From Caballeronia sordidicola (lineage in GTDB: Bacteria > Pseudomonadota > Gammaproteobacteria > Burkholderiales > Burkholderiaceae): a stretch of DNA of 64,000 bases. The notes beneath the pieces were generated by a model, which was not told the DNA's origin, did no database searches, and saw nothing but the letters and a program-made list of their open reading frames with translations. The DNA lies in NCBI RefSeq assembly GCF_000729995.1, contig NZ_JNFG01000202.1, positions 124,001 through 188,000 of the forward strand, in the 5' to 3' direction. Position numbers and translations under genes: made by a program. This document shows, piece by piece, positions 52,559 through 61,889 of this stretch; the stretch's first letter is position 1; each line of letters opens with the position of its first letter.

Positions 52559-53701
52559 ATGAAACGTTCCGCCTTATTCAATCACGCTCGCACCCTGAGC
52601 GTGCTGTCGCTTGGAATCGGCACGCTGATCTCGCTTGCCGGTTGTGACACGTTGAACGACTGGCTCGCGCCGGATCGGGTCAATTACAAGGGTGCTGAAA
52701 CGGCGCCTACGCTGACCGTGCCGTCGGACCTGAGCACAGCGGACATCAGCCAGCGTTATGCCGCACCGCCCAAGCTGAATACGCTGGGCGGCGCTGCACC
52801 ACGGGCGCTTACGCCTGCAGGCAATGCAACCGTGGGCGTGCCGAGCCCGCAAGACCCGTTCGGCATGCACGTGGAGCGTGACGGCGATCGTCGCTGGCTA
52901 GTCGTCGATGGCCGTTCCCCCGACCAGCTCTGGCCGCAGTTGCAGGAGTTCTGGGAAGAGAACGGTTTCACGCTCAAGACCGATGCCGCCGCTACCGGCA
53001 TCATGACGACCGATTGGGCTGAAAATCGCGCGAACATTCCCGACGACTGGTTCAGGAAGAGCATTGGCAAGCTGGTCGACTTCGCCTATTCATCGGGTAC
53101 GCGCGATCAGTTCAGTACGCTGGTCGAGCGCGGCTCGGGCGGCTCCACCGACATCTCCATCAGCCACAGCGCGATGGAAGAAATGCTGACGGGTCAGGAC
53201 AAGACATCGTCGAAATGGGTCGAGCGGCCGCGTAACCCCGCACTTGAAGCGGCGTTTCTCGCCAAGCTGATGGAGAAATTCGGCCTCACCGACGCACAGG
53301 CCAAGCAACTGTTGACCGATGCACGTCCGGCGTCCGCAACGGCGAGCGTGGATACGACCGGTGGCTCGTCCACGCTCGATCTCTCCGAGCCGTTCGACAG
53401 CGCCTGGTTGCGTGTAGGACTTGCACTCGACCGCACCAACTTCACCGTCGACAACCGCGATCGTGCGAAGGGCTTGTATTACGTGCGCTTCTCGGACTCC
53501 ATGCAGGAGTTGAAGAAGGAAGGTCTGCTCGGCAAGTTCTTCAGCGGCGGCACGCCCAAGCCTTCACGCGAGTTCATGGTCAACGTGCGTCCGAAGGCGG
53601 ACACCGTCACGGAGATTGCCGTGGTCGATGCCAACGGTCAGGTGGATACATCGACTGACGCGCAACGGATCGTCGCGTTGCTGCATGCCCAGTTGAACTA
53701 G
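52559..53701 (+). CDS. bamC: outer membrane assembly lipoprotein BamC
   Basis: A lipoprotein of the BAM complex that inserts outer-membrane proteins. The 380-residue precursor has a signal peptide with the lipobox LISLAGC, an unstructured N-terminal stretch, and two repeated BamC domains (about 110-215 and 275-375). GAAGGACC precedes the ATG. The older name is NlpB/DapX, from its position after dapA. Confidence 0.92.
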   Translation: MKRSALFNHARTLSVLSLGIGTLISLAGCDTLNDWLAPDRVNYKGAETAPTLTVPSDLSTADISQRYAAPPKLNTLGGAAPRALTPAGNATVGVPSPQDPFGMHVERDGDRRWLVVDGRSPDQLWPQLQEFWEENGFTLKTDAAATGIMTTDWAENRANIPDDWFRKSIGKLVDFAYSSGTRDQFSTLVERGSGGSTDISISHSAMEEMLTGQDKTSSKWVERPRNPALEAAFLAKLMEKFGLTDAQAKQLLTDARPASATASVDTTGGSSTLDLSEPFDSAWLRVGLALDRTNFTVDNRDRAKGLYYVRFSDSMQELKKEGLLGKFFSGGTPKPSREFMVNVRPKADTVTEIAVVDANGQVDTSTDAQRIVALLHAQLN

Positions 53702-53711
53702 GTTTTAGCCA

Positions 53712-54485
53712 ATGCGTTTTGCCAGTCTCGGCAGCGGTAGCGAAGGCAATGCGTTGCTGGTCGAGTCGGTCAGCGGCACGACAACTACGCGCGTGCTGCT
53801 GGATTGTGGTTTCTCCGCGAAGGAAGTCGAGCGGCGCCTCGCGCGCCTCGACGTGCGGGCAGACCAGATCGATGCCATTCTTATCACGCATGAGCATGCG
53901 GATCACATTGGCGGTGCGCTGACACTGGCGCGCAAATGGTCTATTCCGTTGCACATGAGCTGGGGTACCGCACGCGCAGTGGGTGCCGATGACGCGCCAG
54001 TCGATCTGCACGTGCTCTGGGGCGACGAGAGCGTCATGGTAGGGGACCTGGAAGTGCTCCCTTACACAGTGCCACACGACGCGCGCGAGCCCCTCCAGTA
54101 CGTGTTCTCGGACGGCGCAAGCCGTTTGGGCGTCCTGACGGATGTTGGAGTCGCTACTGCCCACATCACGACTGTGCTGAGCGGCTGCGATGCCCTTGTG
54201 CTCGAATCGAATCACGATGTCGGGATGCTCGCGACAAGCCGCTATCCAGCGTCGCTCAAGGCGCGTATTGGCGGTATGCATGGACACCTGAACAACGACG
54301 CTGCAGCAGGGATTCTTGCAGCGCTCGATCGATCGAAGCTGCGCCATCTGGTGGCCGCTCACCTGAGTCGGGAGAACAACTTGCCTGAGTTGGCCCAGGC
54401 GGCGCTTGCCGCCGTGCTCGGCGGCACCGCGGCGGATGTTGTGGTGGCCACGCAAGCCGATGGGTTCGGCTGGCTGTCGTTATAA
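53712..54485 (+). CDS. MBL-fold metallohydrolase, YycJ/WalJ-like
   Basis: A 257-residue metallo-beta-lactamase-fold enzyme. The start MRFASLGSGSEGNALLVE and the metal motif ITHEHADHIGG, with further ligands at LESNHDVGML and MHGHLNNDAA, match the YycJ group of putative 5'-3' exonucleases. It begins 10 bases after bamC and is likely cotranscribed. Confidence 0.9.
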   Translation: MRFASLGSGSEGNALLVESVSGTTTTRVLLDCGFSAKEVERRLARLDVRADQIDAILITHEHADHIGGALTLARKWSIPLHMSWGTARAVGADDAPVDLHVLWGDESVMVGDLEVLPYTVPHDAREPLQYVFSDGASRLGVLTDVGVATAHITTVLSGCDALVLESNHDVGMLATSRYPASLKARIGGMHGHLNNDAAAGILAALDRSKLRHLVAAHLSRENNLPELAQAALAAVLGGTAADVVVATQADGFGWLSL

Positions 54486-54584
54486 AACCGCTATGCGTTC
54501 GCCTATAAGCGCTGCACCACGCGCTGTGTCTATGTAAGCCGCATAGGGACCCTTCGCACTTCACACCAAGAAACAGCAGACGTA

Positions 54585-54612
54585 AAAAAACCGGCCCGAG
54601 GGCCGGTTTTTT
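54585..54612 (+). terminator. terminator after the dapA-bamC-MBL operon
   Basis: A 12-bp stem (54585-54596 with 54601-54612), CGAG loop, T-run on the plus strand. Confidence 0.85.
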
Positions 54613-54729
54613 CATAAGCCTCCCAGAATGACATCCTGCGAGGCTTATTGCGGAGGCTTCGTTCTCAGCAAAATAAACAGCTAGATAAACCAGCCGAAAG
54701 AGCGGAAAACTAGGCCCCTGACTAGGTGC

Positions 54730-54993
54730 TTACTGGCTTGCGCCCGAAGCAGGAGCAGCTGCAGAAGCTGCGTCGGTTGCCGATGCAGCAGCCGCAGTTG
54801 CGTCGCTTGCAGCAGCCGTAGCGCTCGAAGCTGCGTCGCTAGCAGCAGCTGCCGAATCCGATGCAGCAGCAGCAGGTGCCGAAGCAGCCGAGGTATCGCT
54901 AGCAGCGCCCGGAGCAGCCGTATCGCTAGACTTGTTGCATGCAGCAAGAGCAACAGCAGCCAACAGGGATGCTACGAGGAGAGATTTCTTCAT
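54730..54993 (-). CDS. Ala/Ser-rich small lipoprotein
   Basis: An 87-residue putative lipoprotein. From ATG 54993 (MKKSLLVASLLAAVALAAC) the lipobox LALAAC ends the signal peptide, and the next residues are NKSSDTAAPG. The mature part is nearly all Ala, Ser, Asp and Thr with ASDA/ASDS-like units, encoded by GCAGC-rich DNA. The function is unknown; a similar low-complexity frame shifted by one base also stays open. A GGA sequence is the only ribosome site seen. Confidence 0.7.
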   Translation of the reverse strand: MKKSLLVASLLAAVALAACNKSSDTAAPGAASDTSAASAPAAAASDSAAAASDAASSATAAASDATAAAASATDAASAAAPASGASQ

Positions 54994-55221
54994 GATCACG
55001 TCCTTTTATGGTTAAAGGTAAGCAACAGCGCAAAGTACCGGTAATGTGTGCTCCAACACCGACCCGGGCCGTTGTGGACTCACATTATGTATGTCTGTGA
55101 GACTTCCTACGGCTTGGGCGGAAATTATATGCACTTTCGTATCGACCGTCGATAAATCAGGGGACAATACGTTGTCTTTCTCATACATTTCAACCCGCGG
55201 AACAGCAAGATAGTCCAAACA
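54994..55221. other. 228-bp intergenic region
   Basis: It lies between the start of the Ala-rich lipoprotein gene and the stop of the oxygenase gene, both on the minus strand. No gene or terminator is recognised. Confidence 0.5.
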
Positions 55222-56445
55222 CTAGGCGTTTGCGTCAACTTGTATCCAGCCCGCACAATACCACTCGTGCAGTAGCACTGTCATTGACGAATCGCCTGAG
55301 AGTGTTACAAAGCGTTTCCCCTCCAAATAGCGTTTGTCGGCGAGTTCAGGGAGCCATTTTTTGGCTTTTCCCGACATTAAATCCTGCTCGCCATTCATAA
55401 AATAAGCGTGCGTGTCATAAAGCAGCACGGTCTTTTTATCGAGCTTCAAACCAGATTGTTTCGCGCGTTCGATAAATCGGTTCTCATTCAAGGGGCGTCG
55501 CGGTGGATCGAATACGACATTCGGCTTCGGTTCGCTCAGGTACGTGCCGAGAAACGAAGCAACGTCCTTCTCATTCCATTCAATGTTCGCAAGGATCGCG
55601 CCAACCCGCTCGATCATGATCTGCGGCAACAATGCAGGGCGGCTGACTGCCGGCTGCGCCGGGTCCCGGTAGCGCAGGGCGCCACTTTTTGCGCTGGCGC
55701 TGTGGGCATCGTCCAGGCGTTCCGCAAGGTGGTACAGGAACTGTCCTGACAGTTCGCTTGCAGAAGGCGCCCGGAAGCCGATAGACGCGGTCATGCACTC
55801 GCCCTCTGCCACGCCATCATGGGCGATGTGGGGCGGCAAATAAAGCATGTCGCCCGGTTCCAGAACCCACTCCTCGTCGGCTTCGAAGTGCTGTAAAACT
55901 TTCAACGGCAACCCCTCTTTTAGCGAGAGATCGCGCTGCGCGCCGAAGCGCCAGCGCCGTTTGCCGTGAACCTGCAGGAGGAAGACATCGTAGGAATCGA
56001 AGTGCGCGCCCACGCCGCCGCCGTCGGTGGCGTACGAAATCATGAGGTCGTCGAGGCGGGCGTCGGGGATGAAACGGAAGCGGTCTAGCAGCGCGCGGGC
56101 ACGGTCGTCGTGCAGGTTCACCCCTTGCACGAGTAATGTCCAGTCACGCTTTTTCACAGATGGCAATTCATCGGGCGCAAAAGGCCCGTGCTCCATTGCC
56201 CAGGACTTGCGAAAATGCGTGATGAGGCGCGATTCCGCATCTTCGCTATCGGCGAGTTCGAACAGTTCGTCGCGCGATAGAGGGGCTTGAATGCCAGGAA
56301 TTGCCTGACGGATCAGGAGCGGCTTTTTCTGCCAGTACCGGCGCATGAATTGCGCAGGCGTGAGGTTGCCGAGCAGGGTTGAAGGTTCGTCGGGAAGCGG
56401 CACCGCGAAAGGACTTGAGGGAACGTTAGGAGACCGCGCTGGCAT
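55222..56445 (-). CDS. roxA: cupin (JmjC-type) ribosomal oxygenase, RoxA/YcfD family
   Basis: A 2-oxoglutarate/Fe(II) oxygenase; the family hydroxylates an arginine of ribosomal protein L16. The 407 residues have the metal triad His148 and Asp150 in GAHFDSYDVF and His209 in PPHIAHDG, followed by the C-terminal winged-helix-like region. It is divergent from the SlyD-type gene, with 33 bases between the starts. Confidence 0.9.
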   Translation of the reverse strand: MPARSPNVPSSPFAVPLPDEPSTLLGNLTPAQFMRRYWQKKPLLIRQAIPGIQAPLSRDELFELADSEDAESRLITHFRKSWAMEHGPFAPDELPSVKKRDWTLLVQGVNLHDDRARALLDRFRFIPDARLDDLMISYATDGGGVGAHFDSYDVFLLQVHGKRRWRFGAQRDLSLKEGLPLKVLQHFEADEEWVLEPGDMLYLPPHIAHDGVAEGECMTASIGFRAPSASELSGQFLYHLAERLDDAHSASAKSGALRYRDPAQPAVSRPALLPQIMIERVGAILANIEWNEKDVASFLGTYLSEPKPNVVFDPPRRPLNENRFIERAKQSGLKLDKKTVLLYDTHAYFMNGEQDLMSGKAKKWLPELADKRYLEGKRFVTLSGDSSMTVLLHEWYCAGWIQVDANA

Positions 56446-56478
56446 CGTATAATTGAGGCTTGTATCTTGGAGAATCCA

Positions 56479-57018
56479 ATGAAAATCGCAAAAGACACCG
56501 TCGTATCAGTAGCCTATAAGCTCTCGGACGCTCATGGCAATCTGATCGAGGAAAGCGACGAGCCGATGGTCTATCTGCACGGCGGCTATGATGGCACGTT
56601 CCCCAAGATCGAGGAAGCACTCGACGGTCAGGAAGCCGGCTATCAAACCCAGTTGCAGCTCGAACCGCAGGATGCGTTCGGTGAGTACGATCCCGATCTC
56701 GTGAAAGTCGAGGCGCGCGGCCGGTTTCCGGAACCGCTCGAAGTCGGCATGCAGTTCGAAGGCACCCCGGAAGACGGCGAGGACGAACTCGATTCGCTGA
56801 TCTACACGGTTACCGACGTGGCGGAAGATAAAGTCGTGCTCGACGGCAATCATCCGCTAGCGGGCATGGCGCTGCGTTTCGCGCTGAACGTGCAGGAAGT
56901 CCGCGAAGCCACCGAGGACGAGAAAGAACATCAGCACGCTCATGGCCTCGACGGTCTTGAAGTGCTTGACGAGGATGACGAGGAGCCGGGCAAGGACGCT
57001 GGTCCGACCTTGCACTGA
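56479..57018 (+). CDS. FKBP-type peptidyl-prolyl isomerase, SlyD-like
   Basis: A 179-residue cytoplasmic prolyl isomerase and chaperone. The FKBP core is split by an insert-in-flap domain, as in SlyD: VAYKLSDAHGNLIEES and PKIEEALDGQEAGYQ, then the flap (about 70-125). The C-terminus is acidic with HQHAHGLDGLE instead of the long His/Cys-rich metal tail of the Escherichia protein. A consensus TATAAT lies at 56448-56453. Confidence 0.92.
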   Translation: MKIAKDTVVSVAYKLSDAHGNLIEESDEPMVYLHGGYDGTFPKIEEALDGQEAGYQTQLQLEPQDAFGEYDPDLVKVEARGRFPEPLEVGMQFEGTPEDGEDELDSLIYTVTDVAEDKVVLDGNHPLAGMALRFALNVQEVREATEDEKEHQHAHGLDGLEVLDEDDEEPGKDAGPTLH

Positions 57019-57050
57019 GGGGGTTTGTACGGCTTGAACGAAGCGATGTG

Positions 57051-57086
57051 AAACAAGGCGCAGGCAGGTTGCTGCGCCTTTGTTTT
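57051..57086 (+). terminator. terminator after the SlyD-like gene
   Basis: GGCGCAG (57057-57063) pairs with CTGCGCC (57072-57078), with A/T pairs below and TTTGTTTT downstream. Confidence 0.75.
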
Positions 57087-57113
57087 ATTTCGCGTGATGA
57101 TCCGTGAGCGGGT

Positions 57114-58445
57114 TTATTGGCCTGTGCCCGATGCGCCGCTCGCCGGCACTGGCAGGATCGGCGGCAGGTTCGCGGGCGAGTTCAAGTTCAGCATGGGCGG
57201 CACTGAAGACGCAGGCGTGCCCGTGTCCGGTTGACGCGCCGGCGGGGAGTGTTGCATTTGCTGTGTGGGTTGCACGGGCTGCATCTGCTGGAAAAATGAT
57301 GAAGGCCCTGGGGTGTCGTTTTCAACGCCGGGCATCGATGGAGGTGACGAGGAAGGCGAAGGCGGCGACGACGGTATCGACGAAGACGCGGGCACGCTCG
57401 GCGCCGACGCCTGGCCGGGTGGCACCGGCCACACGATCACGTCGCGCACGCGCACCCGAAAGGGCGGCCGCCATGCGAAGTCCGACTCCACTTCCAGCCA
57501 TTGCGATTGTGGTTTCTTCAAACCTATCGCGATGCGCGTCAGGTTGGCCACCACCGTGCCTTTGTCGTTGCGCAGTGGCTGGTCGATGCGAAAGCCTCTG
57601 GGTATTGGCGTATCCGACGTGTGAATCACGATCACGGGTCCGCGAAACAATTCGGCGGCTTTGACAAGACTGCGCTTGAGTTCGAGAAAACCATCGCGCG
57701 ACGTATCGCCGCGAGAAAAACGCAGCCATGCGAAACGATCGCGACGCTCGTAACGCGCGAAGTCGGGGTCACCCTGCAGGATCACGACGACCGCACGCAT
57801 GTCCGAGCGTCGCGCGGTTTCCACAGCATGCTCCAGCCAGAACGCATTGGCGACAGAGCGGTCCTCGAACTCTCCGTTGCGTCCGCCCGCGGTCAGATAG
57901 TGGTTGTTCGGCGCGGGCGCGTTCAGGCCAATGAACGCAACACCGTTGGTTTGCCATCGGACATTTTCGCGGAACGGCCGGAAGCGCGCGACATCGCTCT
58001 CGCGGATCACGTTCATTGGGGTCTGGCCCAGCGAAGTCGAGTCGCCGAAGAACAACTGACGGATGAAATCCAGCCGTTCTACCGGATCGTAATTGCCCGC
58101 TTGCGCGAGACCGCACGACGCCCAGTCGTTGCCGCCGGGCAGCAGGACAACCGGTTTGCGCGAGGCATCGAAGATTTGGTGGCGCGTGTCGTAGAGTGAA
58201 TCCCGGCACGGTTGCGTTTCGCCTTTGAGGTCGCCGTCGTAGACGATGAACGATGTGCTCCGTTCTTCTCCGATGGCATCGAGCAGATGCTGGAGCGCAG
58301 TTTCGCCGGAGGCCTTGTCGAGCACATTCGAAGCGATCGCGAATGTGAGTGGTGTGGGCAGCGGCGCCTCGGCTTGCGCGCGCTGCCATCCTCCGGCCAG
58401 CAAGAAGAGGGTAGTCAAGCAGATGACGACATGAGTTCGCCCCAT
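57114..58445 (-). CDS. secreted protein, divergent metallophosphoesterase-like
   Basis: A 443-residue exported protein. The signal peptide is MGRTHVVICLTTLFLLAGG with a site near AQA. The body looks like a calcineurin-type phosphoesterase: FIVYDGDLKG corresponds to GDxxD, VLLPGGNDWASC to GNHD, and VIVIHTSDTP to the GHxH region. However, the first DxH motif is not seen and the His residues are replaced, so catalysis is doubtful. The C-terminal 110 residues are a Pro/Ser/Gln-rich tail. An alternative ATG at 58496 would overlap mutS by 14 bases. It is likely cotranscribed with mutS. Confidence 0.65.
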   Translation of the reverse strand: MGRTHVVICLTTLFLLAGGWQRAQAEAPLPTPLTFAIASNVLDKASGETALQHLLDAIGEERSTSFIVYDGDLKGETQPCRDSLYDTRHQIFDASRKPVVLLPGGNDWASCGLAQAGNYDPVERLDFIRQLFFGDSTSLGQTPMNVIRESDVARFRPFRENVRWQTNGVAFIGLNAPAPNNHYLTAGGRNGEFEDRSVANAFWLEHAVETARRSDMRAVVVILQGDPDFARYERRDRFAWLRFSRGDTSRDGFLELKRSLVKAAELFRGPVIVIHTSDTPIPRGFRIDQPLRNDKGTVVANLTRIAIGLKKPQSQWLEVESDFAWRPPFRVRVRDVIVWPVPPGQASAPSVPASSSIPSSPPSPSSSPPSMPGVENDTPGPSSFFQQMQPVQPTQQMQHSPPARQPDTGTPASSVPPMLNLNSPANLPPILPVPASGASGTGQ

Positions 58446-58482
58446 GCGTCTCGCGCCCGGCCAGTCGGTGGTCAAGTCCGCC

Positions 58483-61200
58483 TTAACGCGACGCATCCGG
58501 AGCGTTCGACGCCAGCTCATGTAGTTCGTAGAGCAGATCGAGTGCGTCGCGTGGGCGCAATTCGTTCGGATCGATTGCACGCAGCCGGTCGAGCGCGGGG
58601 TGCGGCTGCGCTTCGGCTGGTTCCTCGTGTTCTTGGGAGTGAGCGATCTCAACAACAGGTGGTGCAAACAGATCGAATTGCGGCGATGGCTGGCCGATCG
58701 ACTGCTGCTCCAGATGCGCCAAGTGTTTCCTTGCAGCCTTGATGACAGCCGGTGGTACGCCCGCTAGTTGTGCGACCTGCAAGCCGTAGCTCTGGTTCGC
58801 CGGACCTTCGTTCACCGCGTGCAGGAACACGATGCCGTGATCGTGCTCGACCGCCGACAAATGTACGTTTGCTGCCTGAGCAAACTCGGCCGGCAACTGC
58901 GTCAGTTCGAAATAATGCGTGGCGAACAACGTATGGCAGCCGTTATGCGACAGCAGATGACGCGCAATGGCCCATGCGAGTGCGAGGCCGTCGAAGGTGG
59001 ACGTGCCGCGGCCGATCTCGTCCATCAGCACAAGACTCGACGGTGTGGCGTCGTTGAGGATAGCCGCCGCTTCGGTCATTTCCACCATGAAGGTGGAACG
59101 GCCGCCGGCGAGATCGTCGGCGGCGCCGATGCGCGTAAAGATCCGGTCGATCGGGCCAAAGCGCGCGCGTTTCGCAGGCACATAGCTGCCCACATAAGCC
59201 AGCAGCGCGATCAATGCGGTCTGTCGCATGAACGTCGACTTACCGCCCATGTTCGGTCCGGTGATCAGCAACAGCTTGCGCTCGGTATTCAGGCAACAAT
59301 CGTTCGCAATGAACTGCTCGACCTGAGCTTCCACCACCGGATGGCGCCCTTGCTCGATGTGGATACCTGCGTCGCCCGCGAATTCCGGTGCGATCCAGTC
59401 GAGCGCGAGCGCCCGCTCTGCGAACGCGCCAAGCAGGTCGAGTTCGGCGAGCGCAGCCGCTACGCGCTGGCAGTCGCCAATGTGCGGCAGCAGCGTTTGC
59501 AGCAGCGCGTCATAGAGCAAGCGCTCGCGGGACAGCGCGCGGTCTTGTGCAGACAACGCCTTGTCCTCGAATGTTTTCAACTCCGGCGTGATGTAACGCT
59601 CGGCATTCTTCAGTGTCTGGCGACGGCGATAGTCATCCGGAACCTTGTCCGTCTGGCCACGCGTGACTTCGATATAAAAGCCATGCACCTTGTTGTACTC
59701 GACCCGCAGGTTCGCGATGCCCGTACGCGTGCGTTCACGCGTTTCCAGGTCAATCAGGAACTGGTCGCAGTTCTCGGAGATGTCGCGAAGCTCATCGAGG
59801 TCAGCGTCGTAACCGCGGGCGATCACGCCACCATCGCGGATAAGCGCCGCGGGTTCGGGCGCGATTGCGCGGCTCAGCAGCGCGAGGCACTCGGGCGGCG
59901 GCTCAAGCGATATATCGATACGTTCAAGCGATACCGCGTTCATCTTCACGGCAGCAAGCCGTTCGCGCAGTTGGGGGAGTGCCGCGAAGGTATCGCGCAG
60001 GCTGGAGAGATCGCGTGGCCGCGCCGACAGCAGCGCGAGCCGCCCCGTAATCCGTTCGATATCCGAAATCTGCCGCAACGCTGCGCGCAAACCATCGAGG
60101 CTCGCGGTTGCGGGCGCGTCGAGCAACGCGCCAATTGCACGCTGCCGGCTTTGCGCGATAGTGAAGTCGCGTGGAGGATGATGCAGCCAGTGGCGCAGCA
60201 GACGGCTGCCCATGGTCGTGCAGCATGTGTCCAGCAGCGAGCACAAGGTGGGAGACTCCGTGCCGCGTAAGGTCTCGGTGATTTCGAGATTGCGTCGCGT
60301 GGCCGGGTCGAGGCCGATGTACTCGGATTCGTACTCCACCTTCAGGCTGCGCACGTGCCGCAGTTGCTGGCCCTGGGTGGCGGCTGCGTACAGGAGCAGC
60401 GCGCCCGCGGCGCCGCACGCTGAGGTCAGCGAGTGCGCACCGAAGCCGTCGAGGCTGGCGACATCGAGTTGCTCACGCAGACGTTGCGTGCCCGAGTCGA
60501 TATCGAAATGCCACGCGGGCGAGCGCGTTGTCGCTCCTACGTTCGGCACTTCGAACGGCGCGTTGGTCGCAGAAAATGAGTCGGCCATTAGCGTTTCAGC
60601 CGGGCGAATGCGCTCCAGCGCCGCGCTCAATTGATCGGGCGCGACTTCGGCGAGGCGCAATGCGCCGCTCGCCAGGTTCAACCATGCCAAGCCAACGCTC
60701 GTGACCACGCCGCGGCGGTTATGCGCCGGGCAGAGGGCGAGCAGGAAAACGTCGTTCTTGTCAGAGAGAAGCGCGGCATCGGTCAGTGTTCCTGGCGTGA
60801 CTACGCGCACGACCTTGCGCTCGACCGGTCCCTTCGATGTGGCCGGGTCGCCGATCTGCTCGCAAATAGCGACGGATTCCCCAAGTTTCACGAGCTTCGC
60901 CAGATATTGCTCGCACGAATGATGGGGGATGCCGGCCATCTTGATCGGGTTTCCGCCTGAGGCCCCGCGTTGCGTGAGCGTGAGGTCGAGCAGGCGCGAA
61001 GCCTTGACGGCGTCGTCGAAGAATAGCTCGTAGAAGTCGCCCATCCGGTAAAACACGAGCGTGCCGGGATGCTCCCCTTTGATGCGTAAATACTGCTGCA
61101 TCATGGGAGTATGGTGCGACAGATCGACAGCGGCGCCGGGTTCCTGCGCGACGGGGCTCAAGTCTTGAGCGGTAGACGAAACGGAGATATGCGTACCCAT
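58483..61200 (-). CDS. mutS: DNA mismatch repair protein MutS
   Basis: Recognises base mismatches and starts repair. It has 905 residues from ATG 61200 (MGTHISVSSTAQDL); the open frame to 61335 is not family-like. The mismatch-reading GDFYELFF motif is near residue 60, the core and lever domains follow, and the ATPase has Walker A TGPNMGGKST and the signature DEIGRGTSTFDG. The N-terminus is about 30 residues longer than in Escherichia. Confidence 0.97.
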   Translation of the reverse strand: MGTHISVSSTAQDLSPVAQEPGAAVDLSHHTPMMQQYLRIKGEHPGTLVFYRMGDFYELFFDDAVKASRLLDLTLTQRGASGGNPIKMAGIPHHSCEQYLAKLVKLGESVAICEQIGDPATSKGPVERKVVRVVTPGTLTDAALLSDKNDVFLLALCPAHNRRGVVTSVGLAWLNLASGALRLAEVAPDQLSAALERIRPAETLMADSFSATNAPFEVPNVGATTRSPAWHFDIDSGTQRLREQLDVASLDGFGAHSLTSACGAAGALLLYAAATQGQQLRHVRSLKVEYESEYIGLDPATRRNLEITETLRGTESPTLCSLLDTCCTTMGSRLLRHWLHHPPRDFTIAQSRQRAIGALLDAPATASLDGLRAALRQISDIERITGRLALLSARPRDLSSLRDTFAALPQLRERLAAVKMNAVSLERIDISLEPPPECLALLSRAIAPEPAALIRDGGVIARGYDADLDELRDISENCDQFLIDLETRERTRTGIANLRVEYNKVHGFYIEVTRGQTDKVPDDYRRRQTLKNAERYITPELKTFEDKALSAQDRALSRERLLYDALLQTLLPHIGDCQRVAAALAELDLLGAFAERALALDWIAPEFAGDAGIHIEQGRHPVVEAQVEQFIANDCCLNTERKLLLITGPNMGGKSTFMRQTALIALLAYVGSYVPAKRARFGPIDRIFTRIGAADDLAGGRSTFMVEMTEAAAILNDATPSSLVLMDEIGRGTSTFDGLALAWAIARHLLSHNGCHTLFATHYFELTQLPAEFAQAANVHLSAVEHDHGIVFLHAVNEGPANQSYGLQVAQLAGVPPAVIKAARKHLAHLEQQSIGQPSPQFDLFAPPVVEIAHSQEHEEPAEAQPHPALDRLRAIDPNELRPRDALDLLYELHELASNAPDASR

Positions 61201-61353
61201 CTTGCGTGCGTGAATGTGCGAAAGTCCTAAGGGCACGAGTGTACCGCGTCGGCTGGCCGCGGGAATGTCGGCCGAATAGCTAACGCTGGACGGAGCGCAA
61301 TTTCCTGTTATGCGGCCAATACGGGAACCCATCACAAGAGACGTTCAGACGAG

Positions 61354-61381
61354 CAAAAACACCGGGCGGCCGGTGTTTTTG
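61354..61381. terminator. hairpin upstream of mutS, part of the duplicated segment
   Basis: CAAAAACACCGG (61354-61365) pairs with CCGGTGTTTTTG (61370-61381). Sequence around it resembles the terminator at 62958-62993, including the downstream TTTATC and TCATGCAAGACC. Confidence 0.8.
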
Positions 61382-61409
61382 GTTTATCGGGAAACTCATG
61401 CAAGACCGA

Positions 61410-61490
61410 TCATGATCGCTCAACCAGGAATCCGACCAGCAGGGCAGGGCCGGCGGCAACGCCGAACGGTGGTGGTTCGTCGAAAGGGCG
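61410..61490 (-). pseudogene. 3' remnant of a DUF883-family gene
   Basis: On the minus strand this stretch reads FDEPPPFGVAAGPALLVG followed by FLVERS and a stop at 61410. It parallels the end of the intact DUF883 product (WHTLGAVAGLALLVGF, LAGRS, stop). Nineteen bases are identical between 61424-61442 and 63040-63058, and twelve between 61396-61407 and 63004-63015. The rest of the gene is missing; beyond about 61490 the HEPN gene begins. It is a truncated, diverged copy. Confidence 0.75.
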
Positions 61491-61505
61491 GCTTTGTGGC
61501 ACGGG

Positions 61506-61889
61506 TCACATGACCCTTTGTACGATCGCTTCGGCGCCCACTGCCGTCGCCGAAGCGAGCGCGAGGCTTACATCGGAATGGATCTGATAGTCGGCTCTCA
61601 CGCGGGCATCGATCAATGGACGGAGCTTTTTACTGAGCGCCTGGGAGACAAAATAGTTGTCATTTTGTTTGCTGCAGGTCGGATTTGCCAACTGCGAGAT
61701 CAACTGCTGATGACGTCCCCGCGCGGTGCCGACCGACCCTGGTGCGGGAAGGGCATTGTGAAACGCATTGGCGGCATGAAATGCGCCGTAGTACGCGCGA
61801 CTGCATACCGCGCGATACTGCGGCTCGCCCAACGCCTGCTTCAGCAACTCAGCAGCACAGTCGACCAGCTCTCGGGGCGTGGAGCTCAA
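61506..61889 (-). CDS. HEPN-domain protein, possible ribonuclease
   Basis: A 127-residue protein with the HEPN look: helix 1 VDCAAELLKQAL, then SRAYYGAFHAANAF, and a last helical pair. R98-ADYQI-H104 fits the Rx4-6H motif of HEPN ribonucleases, although the first residue after Arg is Ala rather than polar. Its ATG overlaps the stop of the 255-residue gene by 4 bases (ATGA), so the two are coupled. The cassette is AT-richer than its neighbours and flanked by DUF883 sequences. A toxin or defence effector role is a reasonable hypothesis but unproven. Confidence 0.7.
   Translation of the reverse strand: MSSTPRELVDCAAELLKQALGEPQYRAVCSRAYYGAFHAANAFHNALPAPGSVGTARGRHQQLISQLANPTCSKQNDNYFVSQALSKKLRPLIDARVRADYQIHSDVSLALASATAVGAEAIVQRVM

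Noticed and set aside
58768..60270. 500-codon plus-strand open frame
   Set aside because: Antisense to mutS, whose ATPase motifs are intact.
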